Positions 16,599 to 24,140 of a DNA stretch of 49,511 bases are shown here, piece by piece; positions within the stretch are counted from its first letter, which is position 1; each line of letters begins with the position of its first letter. Position numbers and translations under genes: made by a program. Below the pieces are notes generated by a model. That model was not told where the DNA came from, made no database searches, and saw only the letters and a list, made by a program, of their open reading frames with translations. This DNA is from Candidatus Korarchaeum sp. (GTDB taxonomy: Archaea; Korarchaeota; Korarchaeia; Korarchaeales; Korarchaeaceae), in NCBI GenBank assembly GCA_020833055.1, contig JAJHQZ010000006.1:1-49511 (forward strand), read 5' to 3'.

Positions 16599-17759
16599 AT
16601 GAACAGAGCATTGAATGTAACCCTTCTGATGTCTAGCAGCTTTCTCGCATCTATAATAGGAGGGATGCTCTTCTTCTTAATTCCTTTAATTTTTTCATCA
16701 GAAGAGGGGATTATGTGGCTCTATGGAATTTCTTTCTCCGCTCTGATGCTCGCCTCCTTAATCTCCTCATTCATCGGAGGACTGCTCGCTGATTCCATTG
16801 GGATATTGATTATGGTAAAACTGCCGGCTCTTCTCTCCTTCTTTGTCCTTCTGGGAATTTATCTCATGCTTCCGCTGGGAATTTTTTGGATAGCTGCCCT
16901 TCTTCCGCTCTTTGGATTCGTAGGAGGACTTTCAAGTCCGGCAATGCAGACCCTCATCTCCGAACTCATGCCAAGAGAGAGAATGGGGAGAATTTTCTCT
17001 TTGTTCAATGTGGTAATTGCATTGGGGGAGTTATTGGGTCCTCTCTTAGTCGCAATGACATCTAAAGGGCATGAATTCAGACCCTCAATACTCCTCATGG
17101 TGATAATGTGCCTCTTAGCTTTCCTCCTCAGGCTGAGAGTTGAATATGTGGAAGGGGAGAAAGCAAGAAGATTTTCCCATACACTTAGGGTAACAGCATC
17201 ATCCCTTAAGAATTCAAATATAACTAATCTTCTCATCTTTATAGCCCTCGTGGGATCTGCTGAGGCCCTCTTCTCCACCTATCTAGTACCATATCTGTAC
17301 TCTGTCCTGAGGTTCGAGCTGTATACGGTGACTGCGCTTTATATTATGGTAAAAGTAATACATATTACGACGCAACTTCCTGTAGGAATTTTGATCGATA
17401 AAGTTGGCTATCTGAGGATCCTTTATCTATCCTCCTTCATATCCTCCCTTGTCGCGATGGCCCTTCCTCTAGCGCGAAGCTGGCTCATTCCCTTGATCCT
17501 ATGTGTTGGTGCTTTCTCAATGATGATGAACGACCCTGCCGTGAAAGTGGCCATTGGGACGAATTCCCCTAAGGAGGTGAGATCCACTATTTTTGGAATT
17601 GCAAACAACCTTGTGGTCCTATCGCAGAGCCCGATAGTTATAGTTGGTGGGTTCCTCTGGAGCATATGGCCGGGAAGCATTTACATAATCTCCTCGCTAC
17701 TCTTTCTCTTTTCCCTGTTTATCTTGAGCATTCATAAGACAGCAAGAGTAGAGCTGTAA
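16599..17759 (+). CDS. Major facilitator superfamily transporter, 12-TM type
   Basis: 386 residues with about 12 transmembrane helices in two halves. The loop after helix 2 (GGLLADSIGILIMVKLP) is a variant of the MFS motif A. ELMPRERMGRIFSLFNVVIA and GELLGPLLVAM are typical of the third to fifth helices. Such 12-helix members usually export drugs or small molecules by proton antiport. A Shine-Dalgarno GGTGAT sits 3 bases before the ATG, exactly as at the ArsR gene. Codon use is AT-richer than in flanking genes, which suggests transfer together with the regulator and small protein. Confidence 0.85.
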   Translation: MNRALNVTLLMSSSFLASIIGGMLFFLIPLIFSSEEGIMWLYGISFSALMLASLISSFIGGLLADSIGILIMVKLPALLSFFVLLGIYLMLPLGIFWIAALLPLFGFVGGLSSPAMQTLISELMPRERMGRIFSLFNVVIALGELLGPLLVAMTSKGHEFRPSILLMVIMCLLAFLLRLRVEYVEGEKARRFSHTLRVTASSLKNSNITNLLIFIALVGSAEALFSTYLVPYLYSVLRFELYTVTALYIMVKVIHITTQLPVGILIDKVGYLRILYLSSFISSLVAMALPLARSWLIPLILCVGAFSMMMNDPAVKVAIGTNSPKEVRSTIFGIANNLVVLSQSPIVIVGGFLWSIWPGSIYIISSLLFLFSLFILSIHKTARVEL

Positions 17760-17764
17760 ATTAG

Positions 17765-17977
17765 ATCATCCGAAGGATATTGAAGGGACTTGATAGCCTT
17801 GAGGAGACAGAATATAGAAGATTAGAGGAGATTATCAACCCAAAGATCTCCATTCCCCCTGAAAGAGATCTATCTCAGCTCTCGCAAATTCCATTCATGT
17901 CCGGAAACGATCGATTTCCGGACGATCATGATGAGGCATTATCGCGGCGGCTTTCGAGCGGGCTGAGCCGCCATTAA
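17765..17977 (+). pseudogene. Fragment resembling the C-terminus of a MarR-type regulator
   Basis: The frame gives ILKGLDSLEETEYRRLEEII, like the last helix of MarR-type regulators, then drifts into unconvincing sequence. A perfect 9-base-arm inverted repeat (GTCCGGAAA-N7-TTTCCGGAC) lies at 17899-17923. A second hairpin, GGCGGCT...AGCCGCC, is at 17946-17972. The stretch 17978-18127 shows nothing further except a TATA-like CATTAAATA before the next relic. Confidence 0.35.
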
Positions 17978-18127
17978 AGAGCCTTAATCTCAATTTCCGA
18001 ATCCTTTATCGGGTCTAAGCCTCCTGAAACGTATATCTAAGTCAAGCACACGAGAATTCCCACTGATCGCTCGATGAGGGCTTAATCTCTGTTAAAGCAT
18101 TAAATAATGGATTCGCATGTATCATCG

Positions 18128-18755
18128 ATGAATGAGGAGTGTATGTTCATCCTCTCGCTCCTCTCAGAGAGGCCCAGATCCCTCTCCGAGATATCATCTG
18201 AGGCATCTATATCGAGAGCGAGCGCTTACAGGTATTTGAGTGAACTAGAGGGGAGAGGATTGGGTTCTTAAGCGTGGAAGATCCTATTACCTGACGGATA
18301 GGGCTAGGACCCTCCTCAACCTAGAGCCAAAGGATGTCCTAGGCATATTCCTGATAGAGAAGCTGTTCCTGAGGGCCGTTAGGCTGAGGGCGGGAGGATG
18401 GGAAAGGGGTTTGGAGCTTCTGGAGAGATACTCAGGGGGGAAGGGCTATGTCCTCGGATATGAGACAGCTGCATATCTGAGGACGGGATACCAGCTTCCA
18501 TCCGCGACCTTCGCTTACGTGAGGGGAAAGGATCTAGATGATTGGCTCTCCTGCCTGAACATGAGGAGGGGGGCTGGGGACCTCGTCCTGATACCCGTGA
18601 GGGAGCTCCCATCATTCGAACTCATCGGAGGGAAGCCCGTTGTTAATATTGAAAGGCTCAGATTGGAGCTCCTCGCATGGCTCGGGAGGGGGATCATTGA
18701 CCTCGCCGCACTGGGGCAGGCTTTACCGCATGGAGTGAAGGATTCCTCAGAGTGA
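18128..18755 (+). pseudogene. Frameshifted HTH protein, AbiEi-antitoxin-like
   Basis: The ATG at 18128 opens a winged helix: LSLLSERPRSLSEISSEASI, then ASAYRYLSELEGRG. One extra base near 18260 shifts the frame; removing it restores GWVLKRGRSYYLTDRARTLL and a continuous protein to the TGA at 18755. The C-terminal part (YVLGYETAAYLRTGYQLPS, then DLVLIPVRELPSF) resembles AbiEi-type antitoxin domains. Restored length is about 208 residues. No nucleotidyltransferase partner is adjacent. A TATA-like box 25-30 bases upstream suggests it was leaderless. Confidence 0.65.
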
Positions 18756-18830
18756 TTCCCATCATACCGATGAATAGGATCCTGAAGGACTCTCAGCATA
18801 AAAAATCTAAGGGATCTAGAGTCGAGGACT

Positions 18831-19340
18831 CTAGGCATCTCGAGAATTCGAGGCTCTGTGAATCGATGCCCTCATCAAGATTATCAAATACATCAGAGCT
18901 CCTATCAGTAGAGTCAGTACGCAGAACTCGTGGATTGGGAGGGATGGATCATATAGTGGATTCTCCTCGATCGGGTAGAACGGCCTTATGTCTCCGTAGA
19001 GGGGAGAGTCCAGTAGGACATGAGAGAGCGTCCCGATCACTCCAGCTAGCAGGAAGGAGCTCTCACCGACACTATCCTCCAGGAGGAGGCTCCTGTAGAG
19101 AGGGCCCAGTGGTCTCTCGAGCAGAGACATAGCGTAGCCTATCAGAACCCCGTATGGGATTGCCGCGAGGAATGTGTGCAGGTACCCGTGTAAGGGGTAA
19201 TCTAGGCCGAGTAGTATGACCAGAAAAGGCTCAATATCGGGGGCAACGCTGGCCACGAGGAGAGTGGGCATATGCAACCACCTGCGGAGGGGCAGGCCCA
19301 TCGCGATGGAAGGCCCGAGGTGGAGGGGTGTGAAGGGCAT
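18831..19340 (-). CDS. Membrane-bound metal-dependent hydrolase-like protein (DUF457/YdjM type)
   Basis: 169 residues, with a MPFTPLHLGPSIAMGLPL start and conserved PDIEP, HGYLHTF and HVLLDSP motifs. The spaced His and Asp residues fit the metal-binding pattern of the DUF457/YdjM membrane family. Several transmembrane helices are evident. A second family member lies at 22678. The start at 19340 is followed directly by the family's MPFTP motif, so it is secure. Confidence 0.75.
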   Translation of the reverse strand: MPFTPLHLGPSIAMGLPLRRWLHMPTLLVASVAPDIEPFLVILLGLDYPLHGYLHTFLAAIPYGVLIGYAMSLLERPLGPLYRSLLLEDSVGESSFLLAGVIGTLSHVLLDSPLYGDIRPFYPIEENPLYDPSLPIHEFCVLTLLIGALMYLIILMRASIHRASNSRDA

Positions 19341-19383
19341 GATAATTCACGTAGGGATTTAAATTTGATCGTTGAGGATTAAG

Positions 19384-19587
19384 GTGATAGCTGAAGTCTT
19401 AGTCACATCGGTCCTGGAGGGGCATTGAGGCAGTCCTCAGATAAGATAGCCCGCGGAAGGGAAGAGATTGACGGATAGCGAGATAACAGTTCTCCTCCTG
19501 GATCAGATGAACAAAAGAATGGAGATTATAAATCAATCCATCAATAAGAGGATCGACGATTTGAGGGGCTCATTGAATGGAGGATAG
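19384..19587 (+). pseudogene. Frameshifted copy of the coiled-coil gene at 8645
   Basis: Frames from the GTG at 19384 give VIAEVLVTSVLEG, then ALRQSSDKIARGREEI, then DSEITVLLLDQMNKRME and INKRIDDLRGSLN. Each piece aligns in order with the intact protein at 8645-8995 (VVTSVLEEALRQASERIAK, VIILLLDQINRRID, NKRIDDL). Two frameshifts and a stop at 19585-19587 mark it as a relic. The following 19588-19739 holds nothing recognisable. Confidence 0.7.
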
Positions 19588-19739
19588 ATTATGTTAGAGA
19601 TTCGCTAGAGTTCGTGGAGCGTAGAGAAATATTGTACTACATAGAAACTGGAATTTGCTTCTGTCGTTCGCTCAGAGGCTGTAATACACTGAAAACATCT
19701 GGGAAACTTCGATACATCGTTAGAATATTTTCCCACACA

Positions 19740-20171
19740 TCACCAATACTGAGGCTTCTCACTGTACCTCACTTTATCAGACGGGTCATCTGAGAACCTC
19801 CACTTCCCCGATCCAATTGCCAGGAGGACTAAGCAGAGCTCCTCTGCGAGCTTGTCGCTTATCAAGACCTCCTCTTCTATAGGGGATATGACCACATCTG
19901 CGAGCTTAGGGCCAAATTCCCTATCGCTCGTCACGACCCAGACATCCATCGCGTCCCTCACTAGGAAGACTCTCGTCGGACCTCCAGCGGTCCCCACTTC
20001 AATTATGCTGGATGTCACTGGAGGAGGGTAGAGGGATACCTGCCTAGCTGCGGAAATGGGGATCAGGATCTGGGGGCTTTCAGCTTCAAAACCACTATTG
20101 ACTAGTGCTGAGGTCTCGATGACTTGTTGCGAGATCCTAGATTTAAGTCTCAGTTTTACTCTCACCACCAT
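19740..20171 (-). CDS. Aspartic-protease-like protein with altered catalytic motif
   Basis: About 143 residues from the ATG at 20171 (a GTG two codons upstream is the alternative). ETSALVNSGFEAESPQILIP resembles the retropepsin-like (clan AA) active-site loop, in which Asp-Thr/Ser-Gly is the catalytic triad. Here the Asp reads Asn (NSG), so proteolysis is unlikely unless a partner supplies the residue. The rest (FLVRDAMDVWVVTSDREFG) looks like beta strands. Such proteins exist in crenarchaea with unknown roles. A direct repeat lies just upstream. Confidence 0.55.
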   Translation of the reverse strand: MVVRVKLRLKSRISQQVIETSALVNSGFEAESPQILIPISAARQVSLYPPPVTSSIIEVGTAGGPTRVFLVRDAMDVWVVTSDREFGPKLADVVISPIEEEVLISDKLAEELCLVLLAIGSGKWRFSDDPSDKVRYSEKPQYW

Positions 20172-20178
20172 GCTCACG

Positions 20179-20238
20179 CCTCAACGGATATATGTGGCCT
20201 ATCCTCCCCCTCCTCAACGGGTAGATGTGGCCTATCCT
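20179..20238. repeat. Two 27-base direct repeats in the leader of the protease-like gene
   Basis: Units at 20179-20205 and 20212-20238 match at 25 of 27 positions, with a 33-base period. They lie between the TATA-like TTTAAATAG (minus strand, near 20275) and the start codon at 20171. Two copies only, so not a CRISPR array. A tandem binding site is more likely. Confidence 0.65.
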
Positions 20239-20370
20239 AGGCCTCATCCTCCTATCACCAGCGGGACTCTATTTAAACTTTCATTGGGAGGCTGGGATCT
20301 AAAGTCAGTAGGGCCGTGCATAGTTCCGAGAGTTGGGTTCATGGAAGTACGACGTTAAGGGAGCTAAACT

Positions 20371-20979
20371 TCAGATAGGACGCTTCCTCGGGAAGCTCCT
20401 CTCTATAATTACCTTCCCGGAGAGGTCCGAGATACTCACTCTCAGCTCATCCCCTACCTCTATCAAGGAGAAAGTAGTAGGGTAGCCTTTCTTATCGTGA
20501 CTCTTCATGTGACCGGGGTTTATGTAGATTATCCCGCCCTCCTTCTCAGCCCTGGGGATGTGAGTGTGCCCATGGAGTATTACATCGATAGCTCCCCTCT
20601 CAGCGAGCTCCTTGGGATCCGGATCCCAGGGCAGGTCGTTCTCATGCCTCAAGTGAGAGTGAGTAACCAGCGCAAGCCAACCGTTTAAGTTGAGGAGGAT
20701 CCTGTTGGGGATATCTGGCCTCGAGTAATACGATTCATAGACTCCAGGCACCCTGACGAGGGGGAACTCGCTCAGGAAGGAGGCATCATCGTAATCATCC
20801 CCCAGATGCACCACTAGATCCGGGTTCAATTCTCTGAGCTTATTCAAGATCGATCTCATGTTCTCCACCTCACCGTGAGTATCGCTGATGACCACGATCA
20901 TACGGACCCTCGGATTGGGGAAGCGGTGAGATAAATCTATCCCAGGGGGTCCCTCTATCTGCATGATGTTATCGATCAA
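20371..20979 (-). CDS. Metallophosphoesterase of the YfcE/MJ0936 family
   Basis: The five metal-binding blocks are in order: VISDTHG, VHLGDDYDD, a GVYE in place of the usual GNCD block, VTHSH and HGHTHIP, closed by YINPGH. Such enzymes hydrolyse phosphodiesters with Mn or Ni. The frame opens with a TTG at 20979 that overlaps the stop of the epimerase gene. The core starts at MIVVISDTHG (ATG 20901), which gives 176 residues and fits family length better. It is probably co-transcribed with the upstream epimerase. Confidence 0.85.
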   Translation of the reverse strand: MIDNIMQIEGPPGIDLSHRFPNPRVRMIVVISDTHGEVENMRSILNKLRELNPDLVVHLGDDYDDASFLSEFPLVRVPGVYESYYSRPDIPNRILLNLNGWLALVTHSHLRHENDLPWDPDPKELAERGAIDVILHGHTHIPRAEKEGGIIYINPGHMKSHDKKGYPTTFSLIEVGDELRVSISDLSGKVIIERSFPRKRPI

Positions 20980-21893
20980 ACTCCGAACACTATCCTATCC
21001 TCCTTGTAGGCCTCTATTAGCTCCTCTATCCCTCTCCTCAACTCCACTTCAGCCCTGAATCCCAGTTCCTCCTCAGCTAATGATGTATCGGCGCGAGTCC
21101 TGTAAACGTAGTTCTTTATCGGGTTGGGCCTGAACTCCAGCCTGAGGGGCAGCTTCTCAGCTATTATCGAAGCTAGTTCCCTGAAGCTGGTCTCGACTCC
21201 AGTACCGACATTGAATATACCGCTTACTCCAGCTTCCATAGCTATTATGAAAGCCCTAGCAACATCCCTGACGTGTATGAAATCCCTTGTCTGATTCCCA
21301 TCCCCGAAGATTATGAATGGCTTGCCTCCCATGGCCGCCCATATCATCTGAGATGCTACATTAGCGTACTTCCCCTTCTGCCTCTCATTGGGCCCATAGA
21401 CGCTGAATAGTCTCAGACCAACAGATCTAACCCCATATAAGCTTTGGTAGACGCTCGAGATCCTCTCCATGAAGTACCTGGCTTCGGTGTAGAGGTCCAT
21501 GGGCTTTATGGGAGCGTCCTCCCTGTGAGGAGGATCTATCCCATTGTAGAGGGAGGAAGTGGATGCGTAAATTAACTTCAGATCCCTCTTCCTAGCGTAC
21601 TCTATTATCTCCATGAACTCCCCGAGGGAGCTGGAAACTAAGCTAGGGTCCTCCCTGTACATGGGGCTGGATGATGGGATCCCCAAGTGCAATATAGCTT
21701 CCACATCATCCAGCTCGACTAACTTAGATGCGTTGCCCTCTATTACTTTAGCTCCCCTCTCCCTCAGTACCTCGGCTGCCTCCCTCGATCCAGTCATGAA
21801 GTTATCTACTATGGCTACTTCCCTCCCCATCTTAAGCAGCATGAGGGCTACGTTGCTCCCTATGAAGCCGGCGCCACCAGTGACCACTATCAT
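20976..21893 (-). CDS. NAD-dependent sugar epimerase/dehydratase (GalE-like)
   Basis: 305 residues of the extended short-chain dehydrogenase family. TGGAGFIGSNV binds NAD, VDNFMTGSREAA follows, and ASTSSLYNG supplies the catalytic Ser/Thr. The catalytic Tyr lies in DLYTEARYFMER, where the usual Tyr-x3-Lys reads Tyr-x3-Arg. LRLFSVYGPNERQKGKYANV and DGNQTRDFIHVRDVARAFI are typical substrate and dimer segments. It likely acts on nucleotide sugars (UDP-glucose/galactose type). The Lys-to-Arg change may alter activity. Its stop overlaps the phosphoesterase start. Confidence 0.85.
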   Translation of the reverse strand: MIVVTGGAGFIGSNVALMLLKMGREVAIVDNFMTGSREAAEVLRERGAKVIEGNASKLVELDDVEAILHLGIPSSSPMYREDPSLVSSSLGEFMEIIEYARKRDLKLIYASTSSLYNGIDPPHREDAPIKPMDLYTEARYFMERISSVYQSLYGVRSVGLRLFSVYGPNERQKGKYANVASQMIWAAMGGKPFIIFGDGNQTRDFIHVRDVARAFIIAMEAGVSGIFNVGTGVETSFRELASIIAEKLPLRLEFRPNPIKNYVYRTRADTSLAEEELGFRAEVELRRGIEELIEAYKEDRIVFGV

Positions 21894-21969
21894 ATTTACC
21901 CGGGATGCGGGCCGGGGGAATTGATAAAACTTCCGACAATTTTATATCCCGGGGGGTGCTCTAGGCCCT

Positions 21970-22665
21970 ATGGAGTATGAGATAAGGTACAGGCCATCTT
22001 ACAGTATGTTGGTAGTTAAACTGAACCAGGGGGAGACTATAACGGCTGAAGCTGGAGCCATGACTTATATGACGCCGAATATAAAGATTAAGACGAGGGC
22101 CAGGGCTGGGGTGCTCGATACAATCAAGCTAGGGATCCTCGGGGGCCAGTCCTTCTTCGTCAACGATTACACCGCTGTAGGAGGGCCGGGTGAGGTAGCC
22201 TTAGTATCGGCCCCTCTGGGGGATATAGAGAAGCTCACCTTGGACGGGAGGGGGTACATAATACAGAGGTCCTCTTATGTGGCCTCGGACCCTACGGTAG
22301 AGCTCGATATAAAGTGGCAGGGCTTCACTAAGGGGATATTCGGGCAGGGCCTCTTCATGATAAAGACATCTGGGAGGGGGAATTTGTTCATAAACACTTT
22401 CGGAGCTATAGATAGGCATGAGCTATCTGCTGGAGAATCTCTGATAGTCGACAATTTCCATTTAGTTGCTTTCTCAGATACATGCTCTTATGAAGTGAGG
22501 AGGCTGGGCGGACTGAAGGAGCTCGCTTTGAGTGGGGAAGGCCTCGTTGTCGAGATAAGGGGGCCTGGAGAAGTCTTGATACAGACGAAGAGCATATTTG
22601 AATTCGCCAATTGGCTCTGGCAAGTGCTGGAGCCGAAGGTAAGGGCCACTATGGGAGCGAGGTGA
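21970..22665 (+). CDS. TIGR00266/AIM24 family protein
   Basis: 231 residues matching the AIM24/TIGR00266 fold of internal beta repeats: EAGAMTYMTPNIKIKTRARA, GILGGQSFFVNDYTA, FMIKTSGRGNLFINTFGAI and GESLIVDNFHLVAF. Members are widespread and of unknown biochemical role. A TATA-like TTTTATATCC 25-30 bases upstream makes the ATG at 21970 a leaderless start. It is divergent from the epimerase. Confidence 0.85.
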   Translation: MEYEIRYRPSYSMLVVKLNQGETITAEAGAMTYMTPNIKIKTRARAGVLDTIKLGILGGQSFFVNDYTAVGGPGEVALVSAPLGDIEKLTLDGRGYIIQRSSYVASDPTVELDIKWQGFTKGIFGQGLFMIKTSGRGNLFINTFGAIDRHELSAGESLIVDNFHLVAFSDTCSYEVRRLGGLKELALSGEGLVVEIRGPGEVLIQTKSIFEFANWLWQVLEPKVRATMGAR

Positions 22666-22677
22666 ACTCCTCTGAGA

Positions 22678-23097
22678 TCAGGATATGATGAAGTACGAAG
22701 CGCCTATGAGGGAGAGGATCCCTACCATCGTATCAGCTCTGCCTCCTGTCCTCAGGGGGCCGCTCGACTTCCACTTGGAGAGGGGGTAGAGCCACATGAC
22801 CCCTACCTTAGTCAAGCTGTCCATGAGGAGATGGGAAATTATCCCTATTGAGGAGAGCCAAGTTACCAGAGGGCTGCCCGTCAGATAAAATATCGCGTAT
22901 GCCGCAGCTACTGTGAACCAGATGTTGTGGAAGGTCTTCCTGTGCTCTATGAGGGGAAAGCCCCTCAGAGCGAGGTCTAGATCAGGTAGCATGGCCGATA
23001 TGAGGACTATAGGAACGGAGAGAAGATGCTGAGGGCTGGACCTGAAGAGGTAAGCTGAGAGGAGCAGTGCGAATGCTAAATGAGTTCTCTTGCTCAT
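22678..23097 (-). CDS. Membrane-bound metal-dependent hydrolase-like protein (DUF457)
   Basis: 139 residues with about four transmembrane helices. Metal-ligand motifs are MSKRTHLAFALLLS, AMLPDLDLAL, EHRKTFHNIW and HLLMDSLTKVG, characteristic of the DUF457/YdjM family. It ends 12 bases from the AIM24 gene on the opposite strand. The substrate is unknown. Confidence 0.75.
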   Translation of the reverse strand: MSKRTHLAFALLLSAYLFRSSPQHLLSVPIVLISAMLPDLDLALRGFPLIEHRKTFHNIWFTVAAAYAIFYLTGSPLVTWLSSIGIISHLLMDSLTKVGVMWLYPLSKWKSSGPLRTGGRADTMVGILSLIGASYFIIS

Positions 23098-23180
23098 AAC
23101 GAGACCGACCCCTCATACCTTATAAAGGATAGGGGGACTGCGGCATCATAAATAAGAAAGGCCTTAGTGATTCGAGTTCC

Positions 23181-24131
23181 TCAAGCGGACCTCAGCTTCC
23201 TCGATAGCCTCTCCAGCATGTCCTTCACCATAGCTTCGAACGTCCAATCAGGCTTCCATCCCCACTCCCTCCTAGCTAAGCTATCATCTAAGCTCCTGGG
23301 CCAGGAATCAGCTATTTTCTGCCTGAAATCCGGCTTGTACTCTATTTCGAAGTTGGGTATGTGCTTCCTTATCTCCTCAGCTATCTGCTCGGGAGTGAAG
23401 CTGAAGGCAGCGACATTATAGCCTACTAGTATCGTTAGCTTCGAGCGTTCAGCGTTCATCAGCTGAATAGCTGCCTTTATAGCGTCTGGCATGTACATCA
23501 TAGGCAGCATCGTATCTTCCCTCAGGTAACAAGTGTACTTCTTCCCCTCAAGAGCGTAATAGAATATTTCAACAGCGTAATCCGTCGTACCTTCCCCGGG
23601 CATGGCTCCGCTGCTTATTATACCTGGATACCTCACCCCCCTCACATCTACATCGAACTTCTCAGCGTAGTACCTAGCTAAGAGCTCCCCAGCGTACTTA
23701 GAGATACCGTAGATAGTCCTCGGGTCCATCACAGTCACTTGAGGCGTGTTATCTCTAGGGGCGCTCGGTCCGAATGCCGCTATTGAGCTGGGCCAGAAAA
23801 CCCTGAGCTTATACTCCCTAGCTAGCTCGAGCACATTATATAAGCCATCCATATTCGTCCTCCAGGCCAATTGCGGGTTCCTCTCACCAGCAGCTGATAG
23901 AATAGCTGCTAGATGGTATATCTCATCGACATCGTACTTCTTTATCACTTCCTCTACCGATTTAATATCTAAGACATCAACTCCCTCTGCTGGGCCCTCC
24001 AGAGGGACTCTCGGGGGTTCCTTACTGTAATAACAAGCTATTACATTATCCCTCCCATAGATCTTCCTCAGCTCGGGGACTAGCTCAGTCCCTATCTGCC
24101 CAGCAGCCCCGAGCACGAGGATCTTAGTCAT
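23181..24131 (-). CDS. tdh: L-threonine 3-dehydrogenase, epimerase-fold type
   Basis: 316 residues of the extended SDR family. ILVLGAAGQIGTELVPELR binds NAD, WPSSIAAFGP carries the catalytic Ser, and RTIYGISKYAGELLARYY carries Tyr-x3-Lys. VRGVRYPGIISSGAMPGEGT is diagnostic of epimerase-type threonine dehydrogenases. The enzyme oxidises L-threonine to 2-amino-3-ketobutyrate. It starts 9 bases after the kbl gene, whose product uses this intermediate, and GGGTG precedes the ATG. The operon context makes the assignment strong. Confidence 0.88.
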   Translation of the reverse strand: MTKILVLGAAGQIGTELVPELRKIYGRDNVIACYYSKEPPRVPLEGPAEGVDVLDIKSVEEVIKKYDVDEIYHLAAILSAAGERNPQLAWRTNMDGLYNVLELAREYKLRVFWPSSIAAFGPSAPRDNTPQVTVMDPRTIYGISKYAGELLARYYAEKFDVDVRGVRYPGIISSGAMPGEGTTDYAVEIFYYALEGKKYTCYLREDTMLPMMYMPDAIKAAIQLMNAERSKLTILVGYNVAAFSFTPEQIAEEIRKHIPNFEIEYKPDFRQKIADSWPRSLDDSLARREWGWKPDWTFEAMVKDMLERLSRKLRSA

Positions 24132-24140
24132 TTTGACACC

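Noticed and set aside
20179-20238. Direct repeats that could be a mini CRISPR array
   Set aside because: Only two units, a 6-base gap instead of a spacer, and position inside a gene leader.
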